Positions 56,432 through 64,000 of a DNA stretch of 64,000 nucleotides are shown here, piece by piece. Both the position numbers and the translations under genes were made by a program. The stretch's first letter is position 1, and every line of letters begins with the position of its first letter. The DNA comes from Pandoraea cepalis. GTDB taxonomy: Bacteria > Pseudomonadota > Gammaproteobacteria > Burkholderiales > Burkholderiaceae. The DNA is taken from assembly GCF_902459665.1 (NCBI RefSeq), contig NZ_CABPSL010000013.1, positions 1 through 64,000 on the forward strand. The letters are read 5' to 3'. The notes under the pieces are model-generated. The model was not told the origin of the DNA and did not search any database. It was given only the letters and a program-made list of their open reading frames with translations.

Positions 56432-57397
56432 ATGACGACACCCCAGGAAGACGGCTTTCTTCGTCTGAAGATTGCGGGCAAGGAGAAGATCGCCCGTGAC
56501 ATCTGGCGCTTTGATCTGACCGACCCGCAGGGCGCGCCGTTGCCGCCGTTCGAGGCGGGCGCGAACTTGACCGTTGTGGCCCCCAACGGTTTGCGACGCA
56601 GCTATTCGCTGTGCAACGACTCGCAGGAGCGCGATCGTTACGTCATCGCGGTGAAGCGTGACAGCAACGGACGCGGCGGCTCGATGAGCTTCGTCGACGA
56701 CACGGCAGAGGGCGACGACGTGGATGTATCTCTGCCCCGCAATGAATTTCCGCTCGACGAACGGGCAAAGTCGTTCATTCTCGTCGCAGGCGGCATCGGG
56801 ATTACGCCGATGCTGTCGATGGCGCGACAGTTGCGAGCGGAGGGCCTGCGCTCGTTCAAGCTGTACTACCTCGCCCGCGATCCGGAAGGCACGGCGTTCG
56901 TCGATGAACTCAGCAGCGACGAGTGGCGCTCGGACGTGACGATTCACCACGATCACGGCGATCCGTCGAAAGCGTTCGACTTCTGGCCTGTGTTCGAGCG
57001 GCCAAAGTCAGCGCATGTGTACTGCTGCGGCCCGCAGGCGCTGATGGACACCGTGCGGGACATGACGGGTCACTGGCCGTCGGGCACCGTTCACTTCGAG
57101 AGCTTCGGTGCGAGCAACGCGAATACGCGCGAGAACACGCCGTTCACCGTGCGGCTTGCCCGCACCGGTACGTCGTTCGACATTCCCGCCAACCGCTCGA
57201 TCCTCGACGTGTTGCGCGACGCAAACGTTCGCGTGCCGAGTTCGTGCGAAAGCGGCACCTGTGGTTCATGCAGAACTGGGCTGTGCTCAGGCGAGGCGGA
57301 TCATCGGGATCTCGTGTTGCGCGACGACGAGGAGGAGACGCAGATCATGGTCTGTGTATCGCGCGCGAAATCAGCGGAGTTGGTGCTCGATCTCTGA
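56432..57397 (+). CDS. ophA1: phthalate dioxygenase reductase
   Basis: 321 residues, exactly the length expected for phthalate dioxygenase reductase. FMN-binding RRSYSLCN near 54-61, NAD-binding GGIGITPMLS near 115, YCCGP, and a C-terminal plant-type 2Fe-2S domain with CESGTCGSCRTGLC and a final Cys in MVCVSRA. Carries electrons from NADH to the Rieske centre of ophA2. Ribosome-binding site AAGGAGA. Monocistronic, divergent from ophD. Confidence 0.93.
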   Translation: MTTPQEDGFLRLKIAGKEKIARDIWRFDLTDPQGAPLPPFEAGANLTVVAPNGLRRSYSLCNDSQERDRYVIAVKRDSNGRGGSMSFVDDTAEGDDVDVSLPRNEFPLDERAKSFILVAGGIGITPMLSMARQLRAEGLRSFKLYYLARDPEGTAFVDELSSDEWRSDVTIHHDHGDPSKAFDFWPVFERPKSAHVYCCGPQALMDTVRDMTGHWPSGTVHFESFGASNANTRENTPFTVRLARTGTSFDIPANRSILDVLRDANVRVPSSCESGTCGSCRTGLCSGEADHRDLVLRDDEEETQIMVCVSRAKSAELVLDL

Positions 57398-57531
57398 GCC
57401 GCAAGCGAAACCCATCTCTTGCGCCTCATCGGGGCCGAGGTGATCTGCTCAGCTATATCTGGGCCAGAGCAGAAGTGATTGAAACTTGTCGTCGCATTAT
57501 CGCAATGACGTCATTGGCTAATGCACAGTGA

Positions 57532-58449
57532 TTACTTCGGCCATCGCCAGGTCGGTTCGCTCAGGTGCTCGGCAAGGTAGTCTGACAACGCGCTCACCTT
57601 CGCTGGCCGCGCCCTCGCAGACGGTGTGACGAAGTACAGGCCGCCCTTCGTCAACGACCAGTCGGTGAGGATCGCCTCGAGCCGTCCGTCGCCCAGATAT
57701 TCGCCCGCGATGAATTCCGGCAGCTCTGCGATGGCGAGCCCTTCCAGCAGCATCGGCAGGAGCGCATCGGAATTGGTCACCCGCAGCGGGCCGGTCGGCA
57801 TCACCGGTTGCTCGTCGCCAGCGTCGTTGGTGAAGCGCCAGACATCGCTGCGCGCGCGATACGCATAGGACATGCAGGGCCGGCCCACAAGCTCACGCGG
57901 ATGCACCGGCCGTCCCTCGCGCGCCAGATAGGCCGGCGACGCGACGACATATTGCGTGACCGCACACAGACGCCGCGCGACCAGCGCCGAATCGGGCAGC
58001 GCGGCGATTCGCAGTGCGGCATCGAACCCTTCGGCGACCAGATCGACCGTCGAATCGGCCAGATGCAGATCGACTTGCACGTCTGGATAGCGGCGGAAGA
58101 ATTCCGGCATCAGCGGCGCAACCCACCTCAGCCCGAACGACATGGGCACCGCCAGTCGCACGAGCCCGCGAGGCTGCACCGACAATTCGCGGGCGGCGCC
58201 TTCCGCGGCCTCGGCCTGCCGATAGATCTCGCCAGCCTTCTCGCACAGCGTCCTGCCGAACTCGGTCAGCGCGAGCTGGCGCGACGTGCGATTGAGCAGC
58301 CGTGCGCCCAGGCGGTCCTCCAGACGTGCGACGCCGCGCGACACGGTGGCGACCGACACCCCCATTTCGCGCGCAGCGGCCGCGAACGAGCCTTCCTCGG
58401 CCACCTTGGCAAACATCGCGAGCCCTTCGAAATCAGGCAGCTTCGACAT
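57532..58449 (-). CDS. LysR-family regulator divergent from an SDR gene
   Basis: 305 residues. Helix-turn-helix [54 protein letters not shown], in the DsdC/AaeR-like subgroup of LysR with LLNRTSR. Divergent from the SDR gene with 159 bases between, the usual layout for control of a dehydrogenase. Confidence 0.9.
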   Translation of the reverse strand: MSKLPDFEGLAMFAKVAEEGSFAAAAREMGVSVATVSRGVARLEDRLGARLLNRTSRQLALTEFGRTLCEKAGEIYRQAEAAEGAARELSVQPRGLVRLAVPMSFGLRWVAPLMPEFFRRYPDVQVDLHLADSTVDLVAEGFDAALRIAALPDSALVARRLCAVTQYVVASPAYLAREGRPVHPRELVGRPCMSYAYRARSDVWRFTNDAGDEQPVMPTGPLRVTNSDALLPMLLEGLAIAELPEFIAGEYLGDGRLEAILTDWSLTKGGLYFVTPSARARPAKVSALSDYLAEHLSEPTWRWPK

Positions 58450-58608
58450 AATTCCCCATCATTTCAAATTTGCAACGTTGGTTTGCAATGCATTCTATTT
58501 CGAAAAGGTCGAGCCATCGATATTCTCCTTACATCGCAGCAAACAATCCGCCGCGAACGCCGCATACCGGCGCCACCGATCGACCCAACACACCGAAGGA
58601 GCAACACC

Positions 58609-59373
58609 ATGGCACGCAAGCTCGACAACAAGATCGCCCTCGTCACCGGCGCCACCAGCGGCATCGGTCTGGCCACCGCGCAACGCTTTTCCGCCGAAGG
58701 CGCGCACGTGTATCTGACCGGCCGCCGTCAGGCCGAACTCGATGCGGCCGTCGCATCGATCCGTGAAGCCGGCGGCACGGCCACCGGCCTGCGCGTCGAC
58801 TCGACGAAGCTGGACGAGCTGGATTCCCTGTACGCGCACATCGGCGAAGCGCACGGCCGTCTCGATGTGCTGTTCGCGAACGCTGGCGGCGGCTCGATGC
58901 TCGCGCTCGGCGAGATTACCGAGGCGCACTATGACGAAACATTCGATCGCAACGTGAAGGCCGTGTTGTTCACGGTGCAGAAGGCGTTGCCGCTGTTGGC
59001 CGACGGTGCGTCGGTGATCCTAACCGGCTCGACGGCTGGCAGCTCGGGTACCGCGGCGTTCAGCGTGTACTCGGCGTCGAAAGCGGCGGTGCGCGCGTTT
59101 GCCCGCAGCTGGATTCTTGACCTGAAGCCGCGCCGGATCCGCGTGAATACGATCAGCCCGGGTGCGACCCGCACGCCCGGTCTGCTCGATCTGGCTGGCG
59201 ACGACGCCGCGCAACGGCAAGGTCTGGCTGATTACCTTGCCGCGCAGATCCCGCTGGCACGTCTCGGCGAGCCGGAGGAAATCGCAAGCGCTGCGCTGTT
59301 TCTCGCCTCCGACGATGCAAGCTTCGTGAACGGGACCGAGCTGTTCGTCGACGGCGGTCAACAACAGATCTGA
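58609..59373 (+). CDS. SDR-family oxidoreductase
   Basis: 254 residues from the ATG at 58609 with AAGGAG about ten bases upstream. Classical short-chain dehydrogenase: cofactor motif TGATSGIG (14-21), NAG, catalytic S in LTGS, Y-x-x-x-K in VYSASK, and SPGATRTPG. An Arg-Arg after the second strand (TGRRQ) suggests NADP preference. Substrate unknown. The pirin remnant follows; LysR-SDR-pirin groups occur in related bacteria. Confidence 0.9.
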   Translation: MARKLDNKIALVTGATSGIGLATAQRFSAEGAHVYLTGRRQAELDAAVASIREAGGTATGLRVDSTKLDELDSLYAHIGEAHGRLDVLFANAGGGSMLALGEITEAHYDETFDRNVKAVLFTVQKALPLLADGASVILTGSTAGSSGTAAFSVYSASKAAVRAFARSWILDLKPRRIRVNTISPGATRTPGLLDLAGDDAAQRQGLADYLAAQIPLARLGEPEEIASAALFLASDDASFVNGTELFVDGGQQQI

Positions 59374-59408
59374 ACGAAGCAAGCGTCGAGGCCGACGGCC
59401 CACATCGC

Positions 59409-59906
59409 GTGGCGCAGTCGGCCTCCTTGGGAGGCTGTATCGTGACTGAACATCGGCCTTTTACTTCATTGGGCGCGTCACGCATGAGGACGATGCGGGG
59501 CAATCGTGCACGTCTCGTCGTAGACAGCGTGCATGCCATGCATGCGGGTACGGGCACTCATCACGCCGAGCGCAACGACGAAGACGCACTTGCGCGGATG
59601 TTTCAAATCTGGCTGCAGCCGCTTGCGCCAGGCGGCACGCCGCGCTGGGCGATGGGGAGTTGCTCGAAGGCGCAACCCGACGTGCGGTTCGTGACCCTCG
59701 CGAGCGGTGATCCGGCCGACGTGCGAGCAGGTGCATTGCCGATCGATGCCGATGCGCGCGTAGGGATCGCGACGCTGCGCGAAGGGGTATCGATGCGCCT
59801 TGCGTTGGATTTACCGCAATCGGCTTATGTCGTAACCGACCACGGTCGGATCGACATTGCAGGAATACGGCTTGAACCGCGTGCTGGGGCTATAGCAGGC
59901 TGTTGA
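59409..59906 (+). pseudogene. truncated pirin-family (bicupin) gene
   Basis: The frame holds the second half of a pirin/YhhW-like protein: VHAMHAGTGTHHAERNDEDALARMFQIWLQP, then GVSMRLALDLPQSAYVVTDHGRIDIAGIRLEP. The N-terminal cupin domain with the metal-binding His pair is missing; the first 40 residues only weakly resemble the expected sequence. Intact pirins have about 230-300 residues, this has 165 at most. Non-functional or strongly altered. Confidence 0.65.
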
Positions 59907-60010
59907 AGTGTCCCTGTCGTGGCGCGGCGGTACCTTCCCAAAGAGCCGTCACGCCGATTCGGGTCATGTCGTTTTGATGTTGGATTTCCTAAATTCGAAC
60001 CGATTCGATG

Positions 60011-61018
60011 TCATTCGCTCACCCACTGTCGCCTGTACGCCGCTTTCGCTGCGAGCGTTCGCATGCGCGTGAGGTTATAGGCGGCCTGCGTCAGCAGGAA
60101 CAACTGCTCGACTCGCTCGCGCCCGCGACACATGACCTGCCGAATCCGGCCAACCGTCTTGCCCCAGCCGAACACCTGTTCGATACATTTGCGTTTGCGC
60201 TGACTGACCGCATAACCAGCCCAGCGAGTCGTGCGACCGTCGATGGCCGAACCACCCGCGCGCGCGTCGTTTTGTGCAACATGTGGCGTCATACGATTGG
60301 TTCGGCACGTAGCGACGAATCCCGCTGTGTCGTAATTTTTGTCGGCACCCACCGTAATCGGCCTATCGGCAAGGCGCGCCGCATCGGCGAGCATATCGGC
60401 TGCTGCGTCACGTTCGGCCGTACCGTTGGCTTGCGTCACCTGCGCGTTGACCACCAGTCCGTGCCGGTTGTCCGTAAGCACGTGCCCCATATAGCAAAGT
60501 ATCGCGCCGGTGTTGCGATTCTTGCGGAACAACTTCGCCTGGCTATCGCTGCTCGATTCGTGCGTCTCGTTGCTGCGCTTCTCGCCGTGCCAATCCTCGC
60601 GCTGGCGAACACCGCCCCCAGGCGGCGTATCGTCATCCGACTTGCTCTTTCGCACGAAGCTTTTATGGCCCGCCCACGCCTGAATCGACGTGCCGTTGAC
60701 GCTGAAGTGCTCGCCCGAGAGATGACCGCGTGCATGCGCCGTCTCTACCGTCTCGTTAAACAAGCCCACGATGACATCGTGCACGAGCACTCGGTCGCGG
60801 TTCTTGCTGAACGTCGAGTGGTCCCACACCGCATCGTCCATCGCCAAGCCGACAAACCAACGAAACAGCATGTTGTAGGAGATTTGCTCCATCAGCATGC
60901 GCTTGAGAGCGTCGTTCAACCAGAGGCGAATCGGTCGCAGTGGGTGATTGGCCGGCACGAAGTCATCGAGCTTCGCCATCGTGAACATCGTCTCGGTGTA
61001 GCCGTCCGCTCCGCGCAT
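60011..61018 (-). mobile_element. IS5-family transposase gene with an internal deletion
   Basis: 335 residues. Matches IS5-type transposases of Burkholderiaceae: MRGADGYTETMF, MLFRWFVGLAMDDAVWDHSTFSKNRDR, SGEHFSVNGTSIQAWAGHKSF with the first catalytic Asp position replaced by Asn (SVNGT for SVDGT), GADKNYD and a YAVSQRKRKCIEQVFGWGKT end carrying the Glu. After residue 40 it jumps from LNDALKR to MLMEQISYN; relatives have about 40 residues more there (a GGRPSIAPEKL-like segment). The deletion is in frame. With the D-to-N change the enzyme is probably dead. I found no clear terminal inverted repeats. Confidence 0.82.
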
Positions 61019-61487
61019 CCCTTCGCTCCCAGTGTTGGTCGATTCCTTCGTTCAACGTACCCCGCACGCTCCGAAGACGTCTACGAAAGGCTGGTCGGTC
61101 CAGCCACCGCGTACTGGAGGTTGAAAGCACCTGAAGTCCGAGCTGCTCTGCAATTGGCAGATGCTGGGTAAGCGTGCGCACAAGGCCGCGCGCAGCCACG
61201 ACGATTTCTGCTCGGGTGCTCATCCTACCCGCAAGGCAGCACATCGTAACGGGCTGCAGATGTATGTCTGACCGCTATTCAGCCAGATAGCGACGCGTTT
61301 GGCAGCTTCACTTCGCGCAACTTGGTGGCAGCTGCAGCGGCCGACTGCTACTACCCTGTTCGGTTTATTCTTGAACCGGCGGAAACTTGTGAGAATCCTG
61401 ACTCTTTGGCGAGTTCTGCTGCGACGGTTGCCTAGCATTTTTCGCATCATGAAAAATTTCCTTTCCAAAAACTTTTTAAGAAACTTT
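61019..61487. other. gene-poor interval right of the IS5 element
   Basis: 469 bases. A minus frame from 61221 reads MSTRAEIVVAARGLVRTLTQ and continues for about 60 residues to the edge of the transposase gene; it may be the end of a gene cut by the insertion, but I recognise no family. The right part, from about 61440, turns AT-rich (GAAAAATTTCC, ACTTTTTAAG) and leads into the promoter of the sigma-like gene. Confidence 0.45.
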
Positions 61488-61514
61488 TTGCCGGTTTTTC
61501 ACAGGCACTGCCAT
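61488..61514 (+). promoter_or_regulatory. TTGCC-N17-GCCAT promoter-like element, copy upstream of the sigma-like gene
   Basis: TTGCCGGTTTTT at 61488-61499 and CTGCCAT ending at 61514, with TTGCC and GCCAT separated by 17 bases, as -35 and -10 blocks would be. The same 27-base pattern recurs at 63362-63388 and 63477-63503. It lies 33 bases before the sigma-like start. Confidence 0.65.
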
Positions 61515-61547
61515 TGGTAGTTATCAGGCGTTACCAGGGGAGGGCGT

Positions 61548-62312
61548 ATGGCCCAGAAGTTGACAAAGAAGACGCTTGCTGGCCAGCCGTTCGAACGGCG
61601 ACAGCAGGTTGAGGCGGAGCTGGCCGAGATGCGCAAGCTGGGGCCGACGGAACTGATTGACCGTCTGCGTGGCTCCTCGCGGGGCGCGCAGGGGCGTTGC
61701 AGTGTCGAGGCGATGGTTGCACTCATCCGGGACGGGCAGCCTGAGCCTGTGCTCAATGAGCTCGTCAGTCGCGTGCTGAGCCGGTTTTCGACCGTCGCTG
61801 CACACAAGCTCCATGTTCGCGGCATGTATTCGCAGGAGGCTCTGGAAAACGTCAACAGTGCATTTGGTGAGGCACTGGCGTTCGACATCGTGACCAAGTC
61901 TGAAAGCCTTGATTTCTTTGAGGTCGCGTTCTCCAAGGCGGTCGCTGGCTTTATACACAGCGAAGTGCGGCGCGAAAAAAGCAGGAGGCAACGCTATGTC
62001 TCGACGACCTCGAAGGACGACGAAGAGGAGTCCGCCTCTGACGACACCGACGCATTTAGAGACGTCGACAAGCTTCCACCCGGGTGGTTGTCCGACCCAG
62101 AACGGGGCGCGCTCACCGAGCAGCTCCTCACGCAAATTGGCGCACTACCCGAGAAACTGCGGAAGGTCGCCATCCTGCTCGGCCTCGGCGTACAGATTGA
62201 ATCGATTGACCCAAGCGAGACGACGATTGCAGAAGAATGCCAAATCAAACGTCGGGCGGTTCAGTACCGTCAGGACCAGGTCGTAGAGAAGCTCGCAAAC
62301 TTCAAGGAGTAA
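61548..62312 (+). CDS. sigma-70-like regulatory protein
   Basis: 254 residues from the ATG at 61548 with AGGGGAGG upstream. Residues 70-148 look like sigma region 2: a helical core VSRVLSRFSTVAAHKLHVRG, LENVNSAFGEAL and a basic end FIHSEVRREKSRRQR. An acidic linker (about 156-173) separates it from a region-4-like helix-turn-helix at 189-250 (LPEKLRKVAILLGL, TIAEECQIKRRAVQYRQDQVVEKL). The N-terminal 65 residues are unassigned. It is not a standard ECF protein, so the call is by overall pattern. The next gene follows after three bases. It may direct transcription of the ubiquitin-like gene downstream. Confidence 0.6.
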   Translation: MAQKLTKKTLAGQPFERRQQVEAELAEMRKLGPTELIDRLRGSSRGAQGRCSVEAMVALIRDGQPEPVLNELVSRVLSRFSTVAAHKLHVRGMYSQEALENVNSAFGEALAFDIVTKSESLDFFEVAFSKAVAGFIHSEVRREKSRRQRYVSTTSKDDEEESASDDTDAFRDVDKLPPGWLSDPERGALTEQLLTQIGALPEKLRKVAILLGLGVQIESIDPSETTIAEECQIKRRAVQYRQDQVVEKLANFKE

Positions 62313-62315
62313 CAG

Positions 62316-62948
62316 ATGACCAACATCAAGCAGAGCAAGCCGCAAGTCGACGAAGTCCTGATGCAATTCGCGGCTGAGCAGAGTCTCCCCACGGCGGCCC
62401 AATTGCATCGATACATCGAGGCGTTCCCGCAGTTCAAGGAGGAACTTGTCGAGTTCGCCGCGTCACTCGTGGAGGATGAGTTTCACGACAAGCCCGTTGA
62501 AACGCAGGCGAGCGAGGCTGCGGCCCAGCTCGCGGTAAGTCATTTCCATAATTTTCGGTATGAATTCGCAAAGAAGGGCGCATCGGTGCCGTCGGCGAAG
62601 GCCGAGAATCCAATTTCCCGGTTGTCCCGGGGTGAGTTCGGGCGACTGGTGGAGAGACTGCAGTTGCCAAAGCAGGTTGTGACAAAGCTTCGGGACAGAC
62701 AGATTCGATACGCCACCATCCCTGGACGTCTGATTGGTGAGCTGGCTTCGGCTTTGGAAGTTACCAGGGACATCGTCACTGCACATCTGTTGGCAAGCCC
62801 CCAAATGGCTAGGCTCACGACTTCATCCCTAAGCCAGGGTGAGCCTCGGGAGACCCGGCAGGAGTCTTTCGCGGAGGCGCTGACATCAGCTAATCTATCT
62901 ACCGAGGAGGTATCCGAGGTGATGAACCGCTTTTCGGATGAAACTTGA
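62316..62948 (+). CDS. putative helix-turn-helix protein, partner of the sigma-like protein
   Basis: 210 residues; AAGGAG six bases before the ATG and three bases after the upstream stop, so translation is coupled. A helical N-terminal part (LPTAAQLHRYIEAFPQFKEELVEFAASLVEDEF) is followed near 107-160 by FGRLVERLQLPKQVVTKLRDRQIRYATIPGRLIGELASALEVTRDIVTAHL, which resembles an XRE-type helix-turn-helix. The C-terminal ALTSANLSTEEVSEVMNRF is helical. It could be an anti-sigma factor or co-regulator. I recognise no named family. Confidence 0.55.
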   Translation: MTNIKQSKPQVDEVLMQFAAEQSLPTAAQLHRYIEAFPQFKEELVEFAASLVEDEFHDKPVETQASEAAAQLAVSHFHNFRYEFAKKGASVPSAKAENPISRLSRGEFGRLVERLQLPKQVVTKLRDRQIRYATIPGRLIGELASALEVTRDIVTAHLLASPQMARLTTSSLSQGEPRETRQESFAEALTSANLSTEEVSEVMNRFSDET

Positions 62949-63038
62949 GCAAGCAAATCTGAATATCTGACACCAGTCCTGTAGTTTGTCTGACTCCGTT
63001 CGGAGCTTTCGTCGGCCCTGAAGATATAAGTCTTGCGA

Positions 63039-63077
63039 TTGGTCACTGAAATGTTTCTTCGATATTTCAGTGACCAA
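63039..63077. promoter_or_regulatory. perfect 14-base inverted repeat
   Basis: TTGGTCACTGAAAT at 63039-63052 and its exact complement ATTTCAGTGACCAA at 63064-63077, with an 11-base loop. No T run follows on either strand, so it is not a typical terminator. It may be an operator, an attenuating hairpin or a mobile-element end. It lies between the HTH gene and the ubiquitin-like gene. Confidence 0.7.
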
Positions 63078-63241
63078 GACACGCTAGCGGTTGAAAGCCT
63101 TCCAACTGCCCCCCCCTTCTTCCTCCTGCTTCTGTTCCTGAGAACGCCGCGGTAGTCACTATGACGGCGCGGACCGCTGCCAACCTGCGACCCAACCTCC
63201 GTCCGGGACCATCCGCGCCACCCATAGCTCTCGCTTAAGCA

Positions 63242-63503
63242 TTGCCGAATTCCGTCCGTCGCGGCCAAACCGCTACTGACGGGTTCGTCGATGGTTGCGT
63301 ATGGCTCGCGCTGTCGGCCAGCTGGAGGCCGCATTCGCGGCAAAAAAATTTTTCGAAGGTGTTGCCAGTTTGTGGCTGTCACAGCCATATCACTGTTGAA
63401 GGGTTCGACGATGGTGAGGATTCTCGCCGTCATGTGACTGGAAGCGCCTTCGCGATGGAAATTTTTTGCGGTTGCATTGCCGGTTTTTGAATGAACCTGC
63501 CAT
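63242..63503 (+). repeat. degenerate tandem repeat of about 120 bp carrying the TTGCC-N17-GCCAT element
   Basis: Units begin at 63242, 63362 and 63477 (spacing 120 and 115). Each starts with TTGCC and has GCCAT or GCCAA 17 bases later (63242-63268, 63362-63388, 63477-63503). The first two units also share GGGTTCG-T/A-CGATGGT (63281 and 63401), CTGGA, TTCGCG and an A/T run near their ends. The third unit is cut short by the ubiquitin-like gene start at 63566. Confidence 0.6.
63477..63503 (+). promoter_or_regulatory. TTGCC-N17-GCCAT promoter-like element upstream of the ubiquitin-like gene
   Basis: TTGCCGGTTTTT at 63477-63488 and CTGCCAT ending at 63503, identical in both blocks to the copy before the sigma-like gene. 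It lies 62 bases before the start codon. Confidence 0.62.
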
Positions 63504-63565
63504 AAGTTAGTCAGGGCAATGAGCGGCATCCGCTGCGAAAGCCAATACATTTAGGATTACGTATC

Positions 63566-64000
63566 ATGCCAATTTTCTATCAAATGGAAAACTCGCGTCA
63601 GGTTCATACGATGGACCATCCGCAGAGCATCACGCTCGTTGAGATTGTCCACGCCGTTGCTGGCGGCGTGGAGGTGGACCTGAAGGTCTTTGAGGAGGAC
63701 GGCGACGTCGTGCTGACCGAGGAAATGCTGGTTGAAATTCTTCGCAGCAAGCCGCACCCGAAGCTGCATTTTCACCGTCATCACGAGCTCAAGGTCGTGG
63801 TCCACTTTAACGGTCGCGAGGTTTCCCGCCAGGCGCCGCCCGCGATGACGATTCACCGTCTGAAGCAATGGGCGGACAAGGCGTTCGGCATCGACGCCGC
63901 GCATGCCGCTGAACACGTGCTGCAACTGAGCGGTACGACGGAGCGCCCTGCTGGCTCGACCCATATCGGCACGCTCACGCACGAGCGCCAGCATCACCTG
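63566..64000 (+). CDS. tandem ubiquitin-like-fold protein (partial, runs off the right edge)
   Basis: 145 codons from the ATG at 63566 with no stop before the window ends. Residues about 12-66 (HTMDHPQSITLVEIVHAVAG to KLHFHRH) and 68-145 (HELKVVVHFNGREVSRQAPPAMTIHRLKQWADKAFGID, then AEHVLQLSGTTERPAGSTHIGTL) each have the beta-hairpin, helix, beta pattern of a beta-grasp domain. The second resembles the DUF2604-type ubiquitin-like domains that occur beside bacterial E1, E2 and JAB-protease genes. Two tandem domains recall the ISG15-like protein of bacterial defence systems. The C terminus, where a conjugation Gly would be, is outside the window. Family call from memory. Confidence 0.6.
   Translation, partial: MPIFYQMENSRQVHTMDHPQSITLVEIVHAVAGGVEVDLKVFEEDGDVVLTEEMLVEILRSKPHPKLHFHRHHELKVVVHFNGREVSRQAPPAMTIHRLKQWADKAFGIDAAHAAEHVLQLSGTTERPAGSTHIGTLTHERQHHL

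Noticed and set aside
61019-61221. Small minus-strand frame next to the IS5 gene as a real gene
   Set aside because: It ends at the insertion element and has no recognisable domain or clear ribosome-binding site; kept only as a possible fragment within the gene-poor interval.
63242-63503. CRISPR array
   Set aside because: The repeats are about 120 bases, diverged and without uniform spacers; no cas genes are in the window.

Overview
The window reads as chromosomal DNA of a GC-rich betaproteobacterium of the Burkholderiaceae, probably Pandoraea or a close relative. This rests on the porin type, DUF4148 protein, AcnB, phthalate genes, LysR-rich layout and polymorphic-exoprotein debris; no marker gene settles the genus. 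One tRNA is present, tRNA-Leu(GAG).

Layout. 1-3134: wreckage of contact-dependent-inhibition or two-partner-secretion exoproteins: two 5'-truncated effector tails, each followed by a small membrane protein that may be its immunity protein, an IS30 transposase remnant and a third exoprotein fragment. 3325-5958: a MBOAT/AlgJ-like polysaccharide O-acetylation pair. 6189-7415: a class C beta-lactamase-family serine hydrolase. 7491-15342: sulfur cluster A (MetC-type lyase, four-domain rhodanese, thiol dioxygenase, amino-acid ABC importer, divergent LysR). 15386-18577: an RcnR-type metalloregulator with its operator, an orphan ABC ATPase, a chemoreceptor and tRNA-Leu. 18656-24867: envelope and stress genes, including a QseBC/PmrAB-like two-component system with DUF2127, a pair of DUF347-repeat membrane proteins, a PAP2 phosphatase, cytochrome b561 and DUF4148. 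25045-32298: a P3-type proton ATPase, an exported protein, a Crp/Fnr regulator, a methyltransferase and an ECF sigma/DUF4142/cupredoxin run. 32595-35180: acnB. 35380-46961: sulfur cluster B, a paralogue of cluster A with an eight-domain rhodanese fusion, plus a GST, a CysB-like regulator and a porin. 47224-49061: LysR and alpha/beta hydrolase. 49426-57397: a complete phthalate 4,5-dioxygenase pathway with a MarR regulator and five similar palindromes at its promoters. 57532-59906: LysR, SDR and a pirin remnant. 60011-61018: an IS5-type transposase with an apparent internal deletion. 61548-64000: a sigma-70-like protein, a putative HTH protein and, running off the right edge, a protein that looks like two tandem ubiquitin-like folds.

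The two most interesting systems are these. (1) The duplicated sulfur clusters. Both couple a cystine-type ABC importer, a C-S lyase able in principle to generate persulfide, a multi-rhodanese protein in which only one Cys-bearing domain is kept per four-domain module, and a thiol dioxygenase. (2) The right-edge locus. A promoter-like element, TTGCC-N17-GCCAT, occurs upstream of both the sigma-like gene and the ubiquitin-like gene, within degenerate tandem repeats of about 120 bp. This suggests a dedicated sigma factor controlling a ubiquitin-like conjugation or defence operon whose remaining genes lie beyond the window.

All calls come from reading the sequence and recalled family knowledge; no database search was run.
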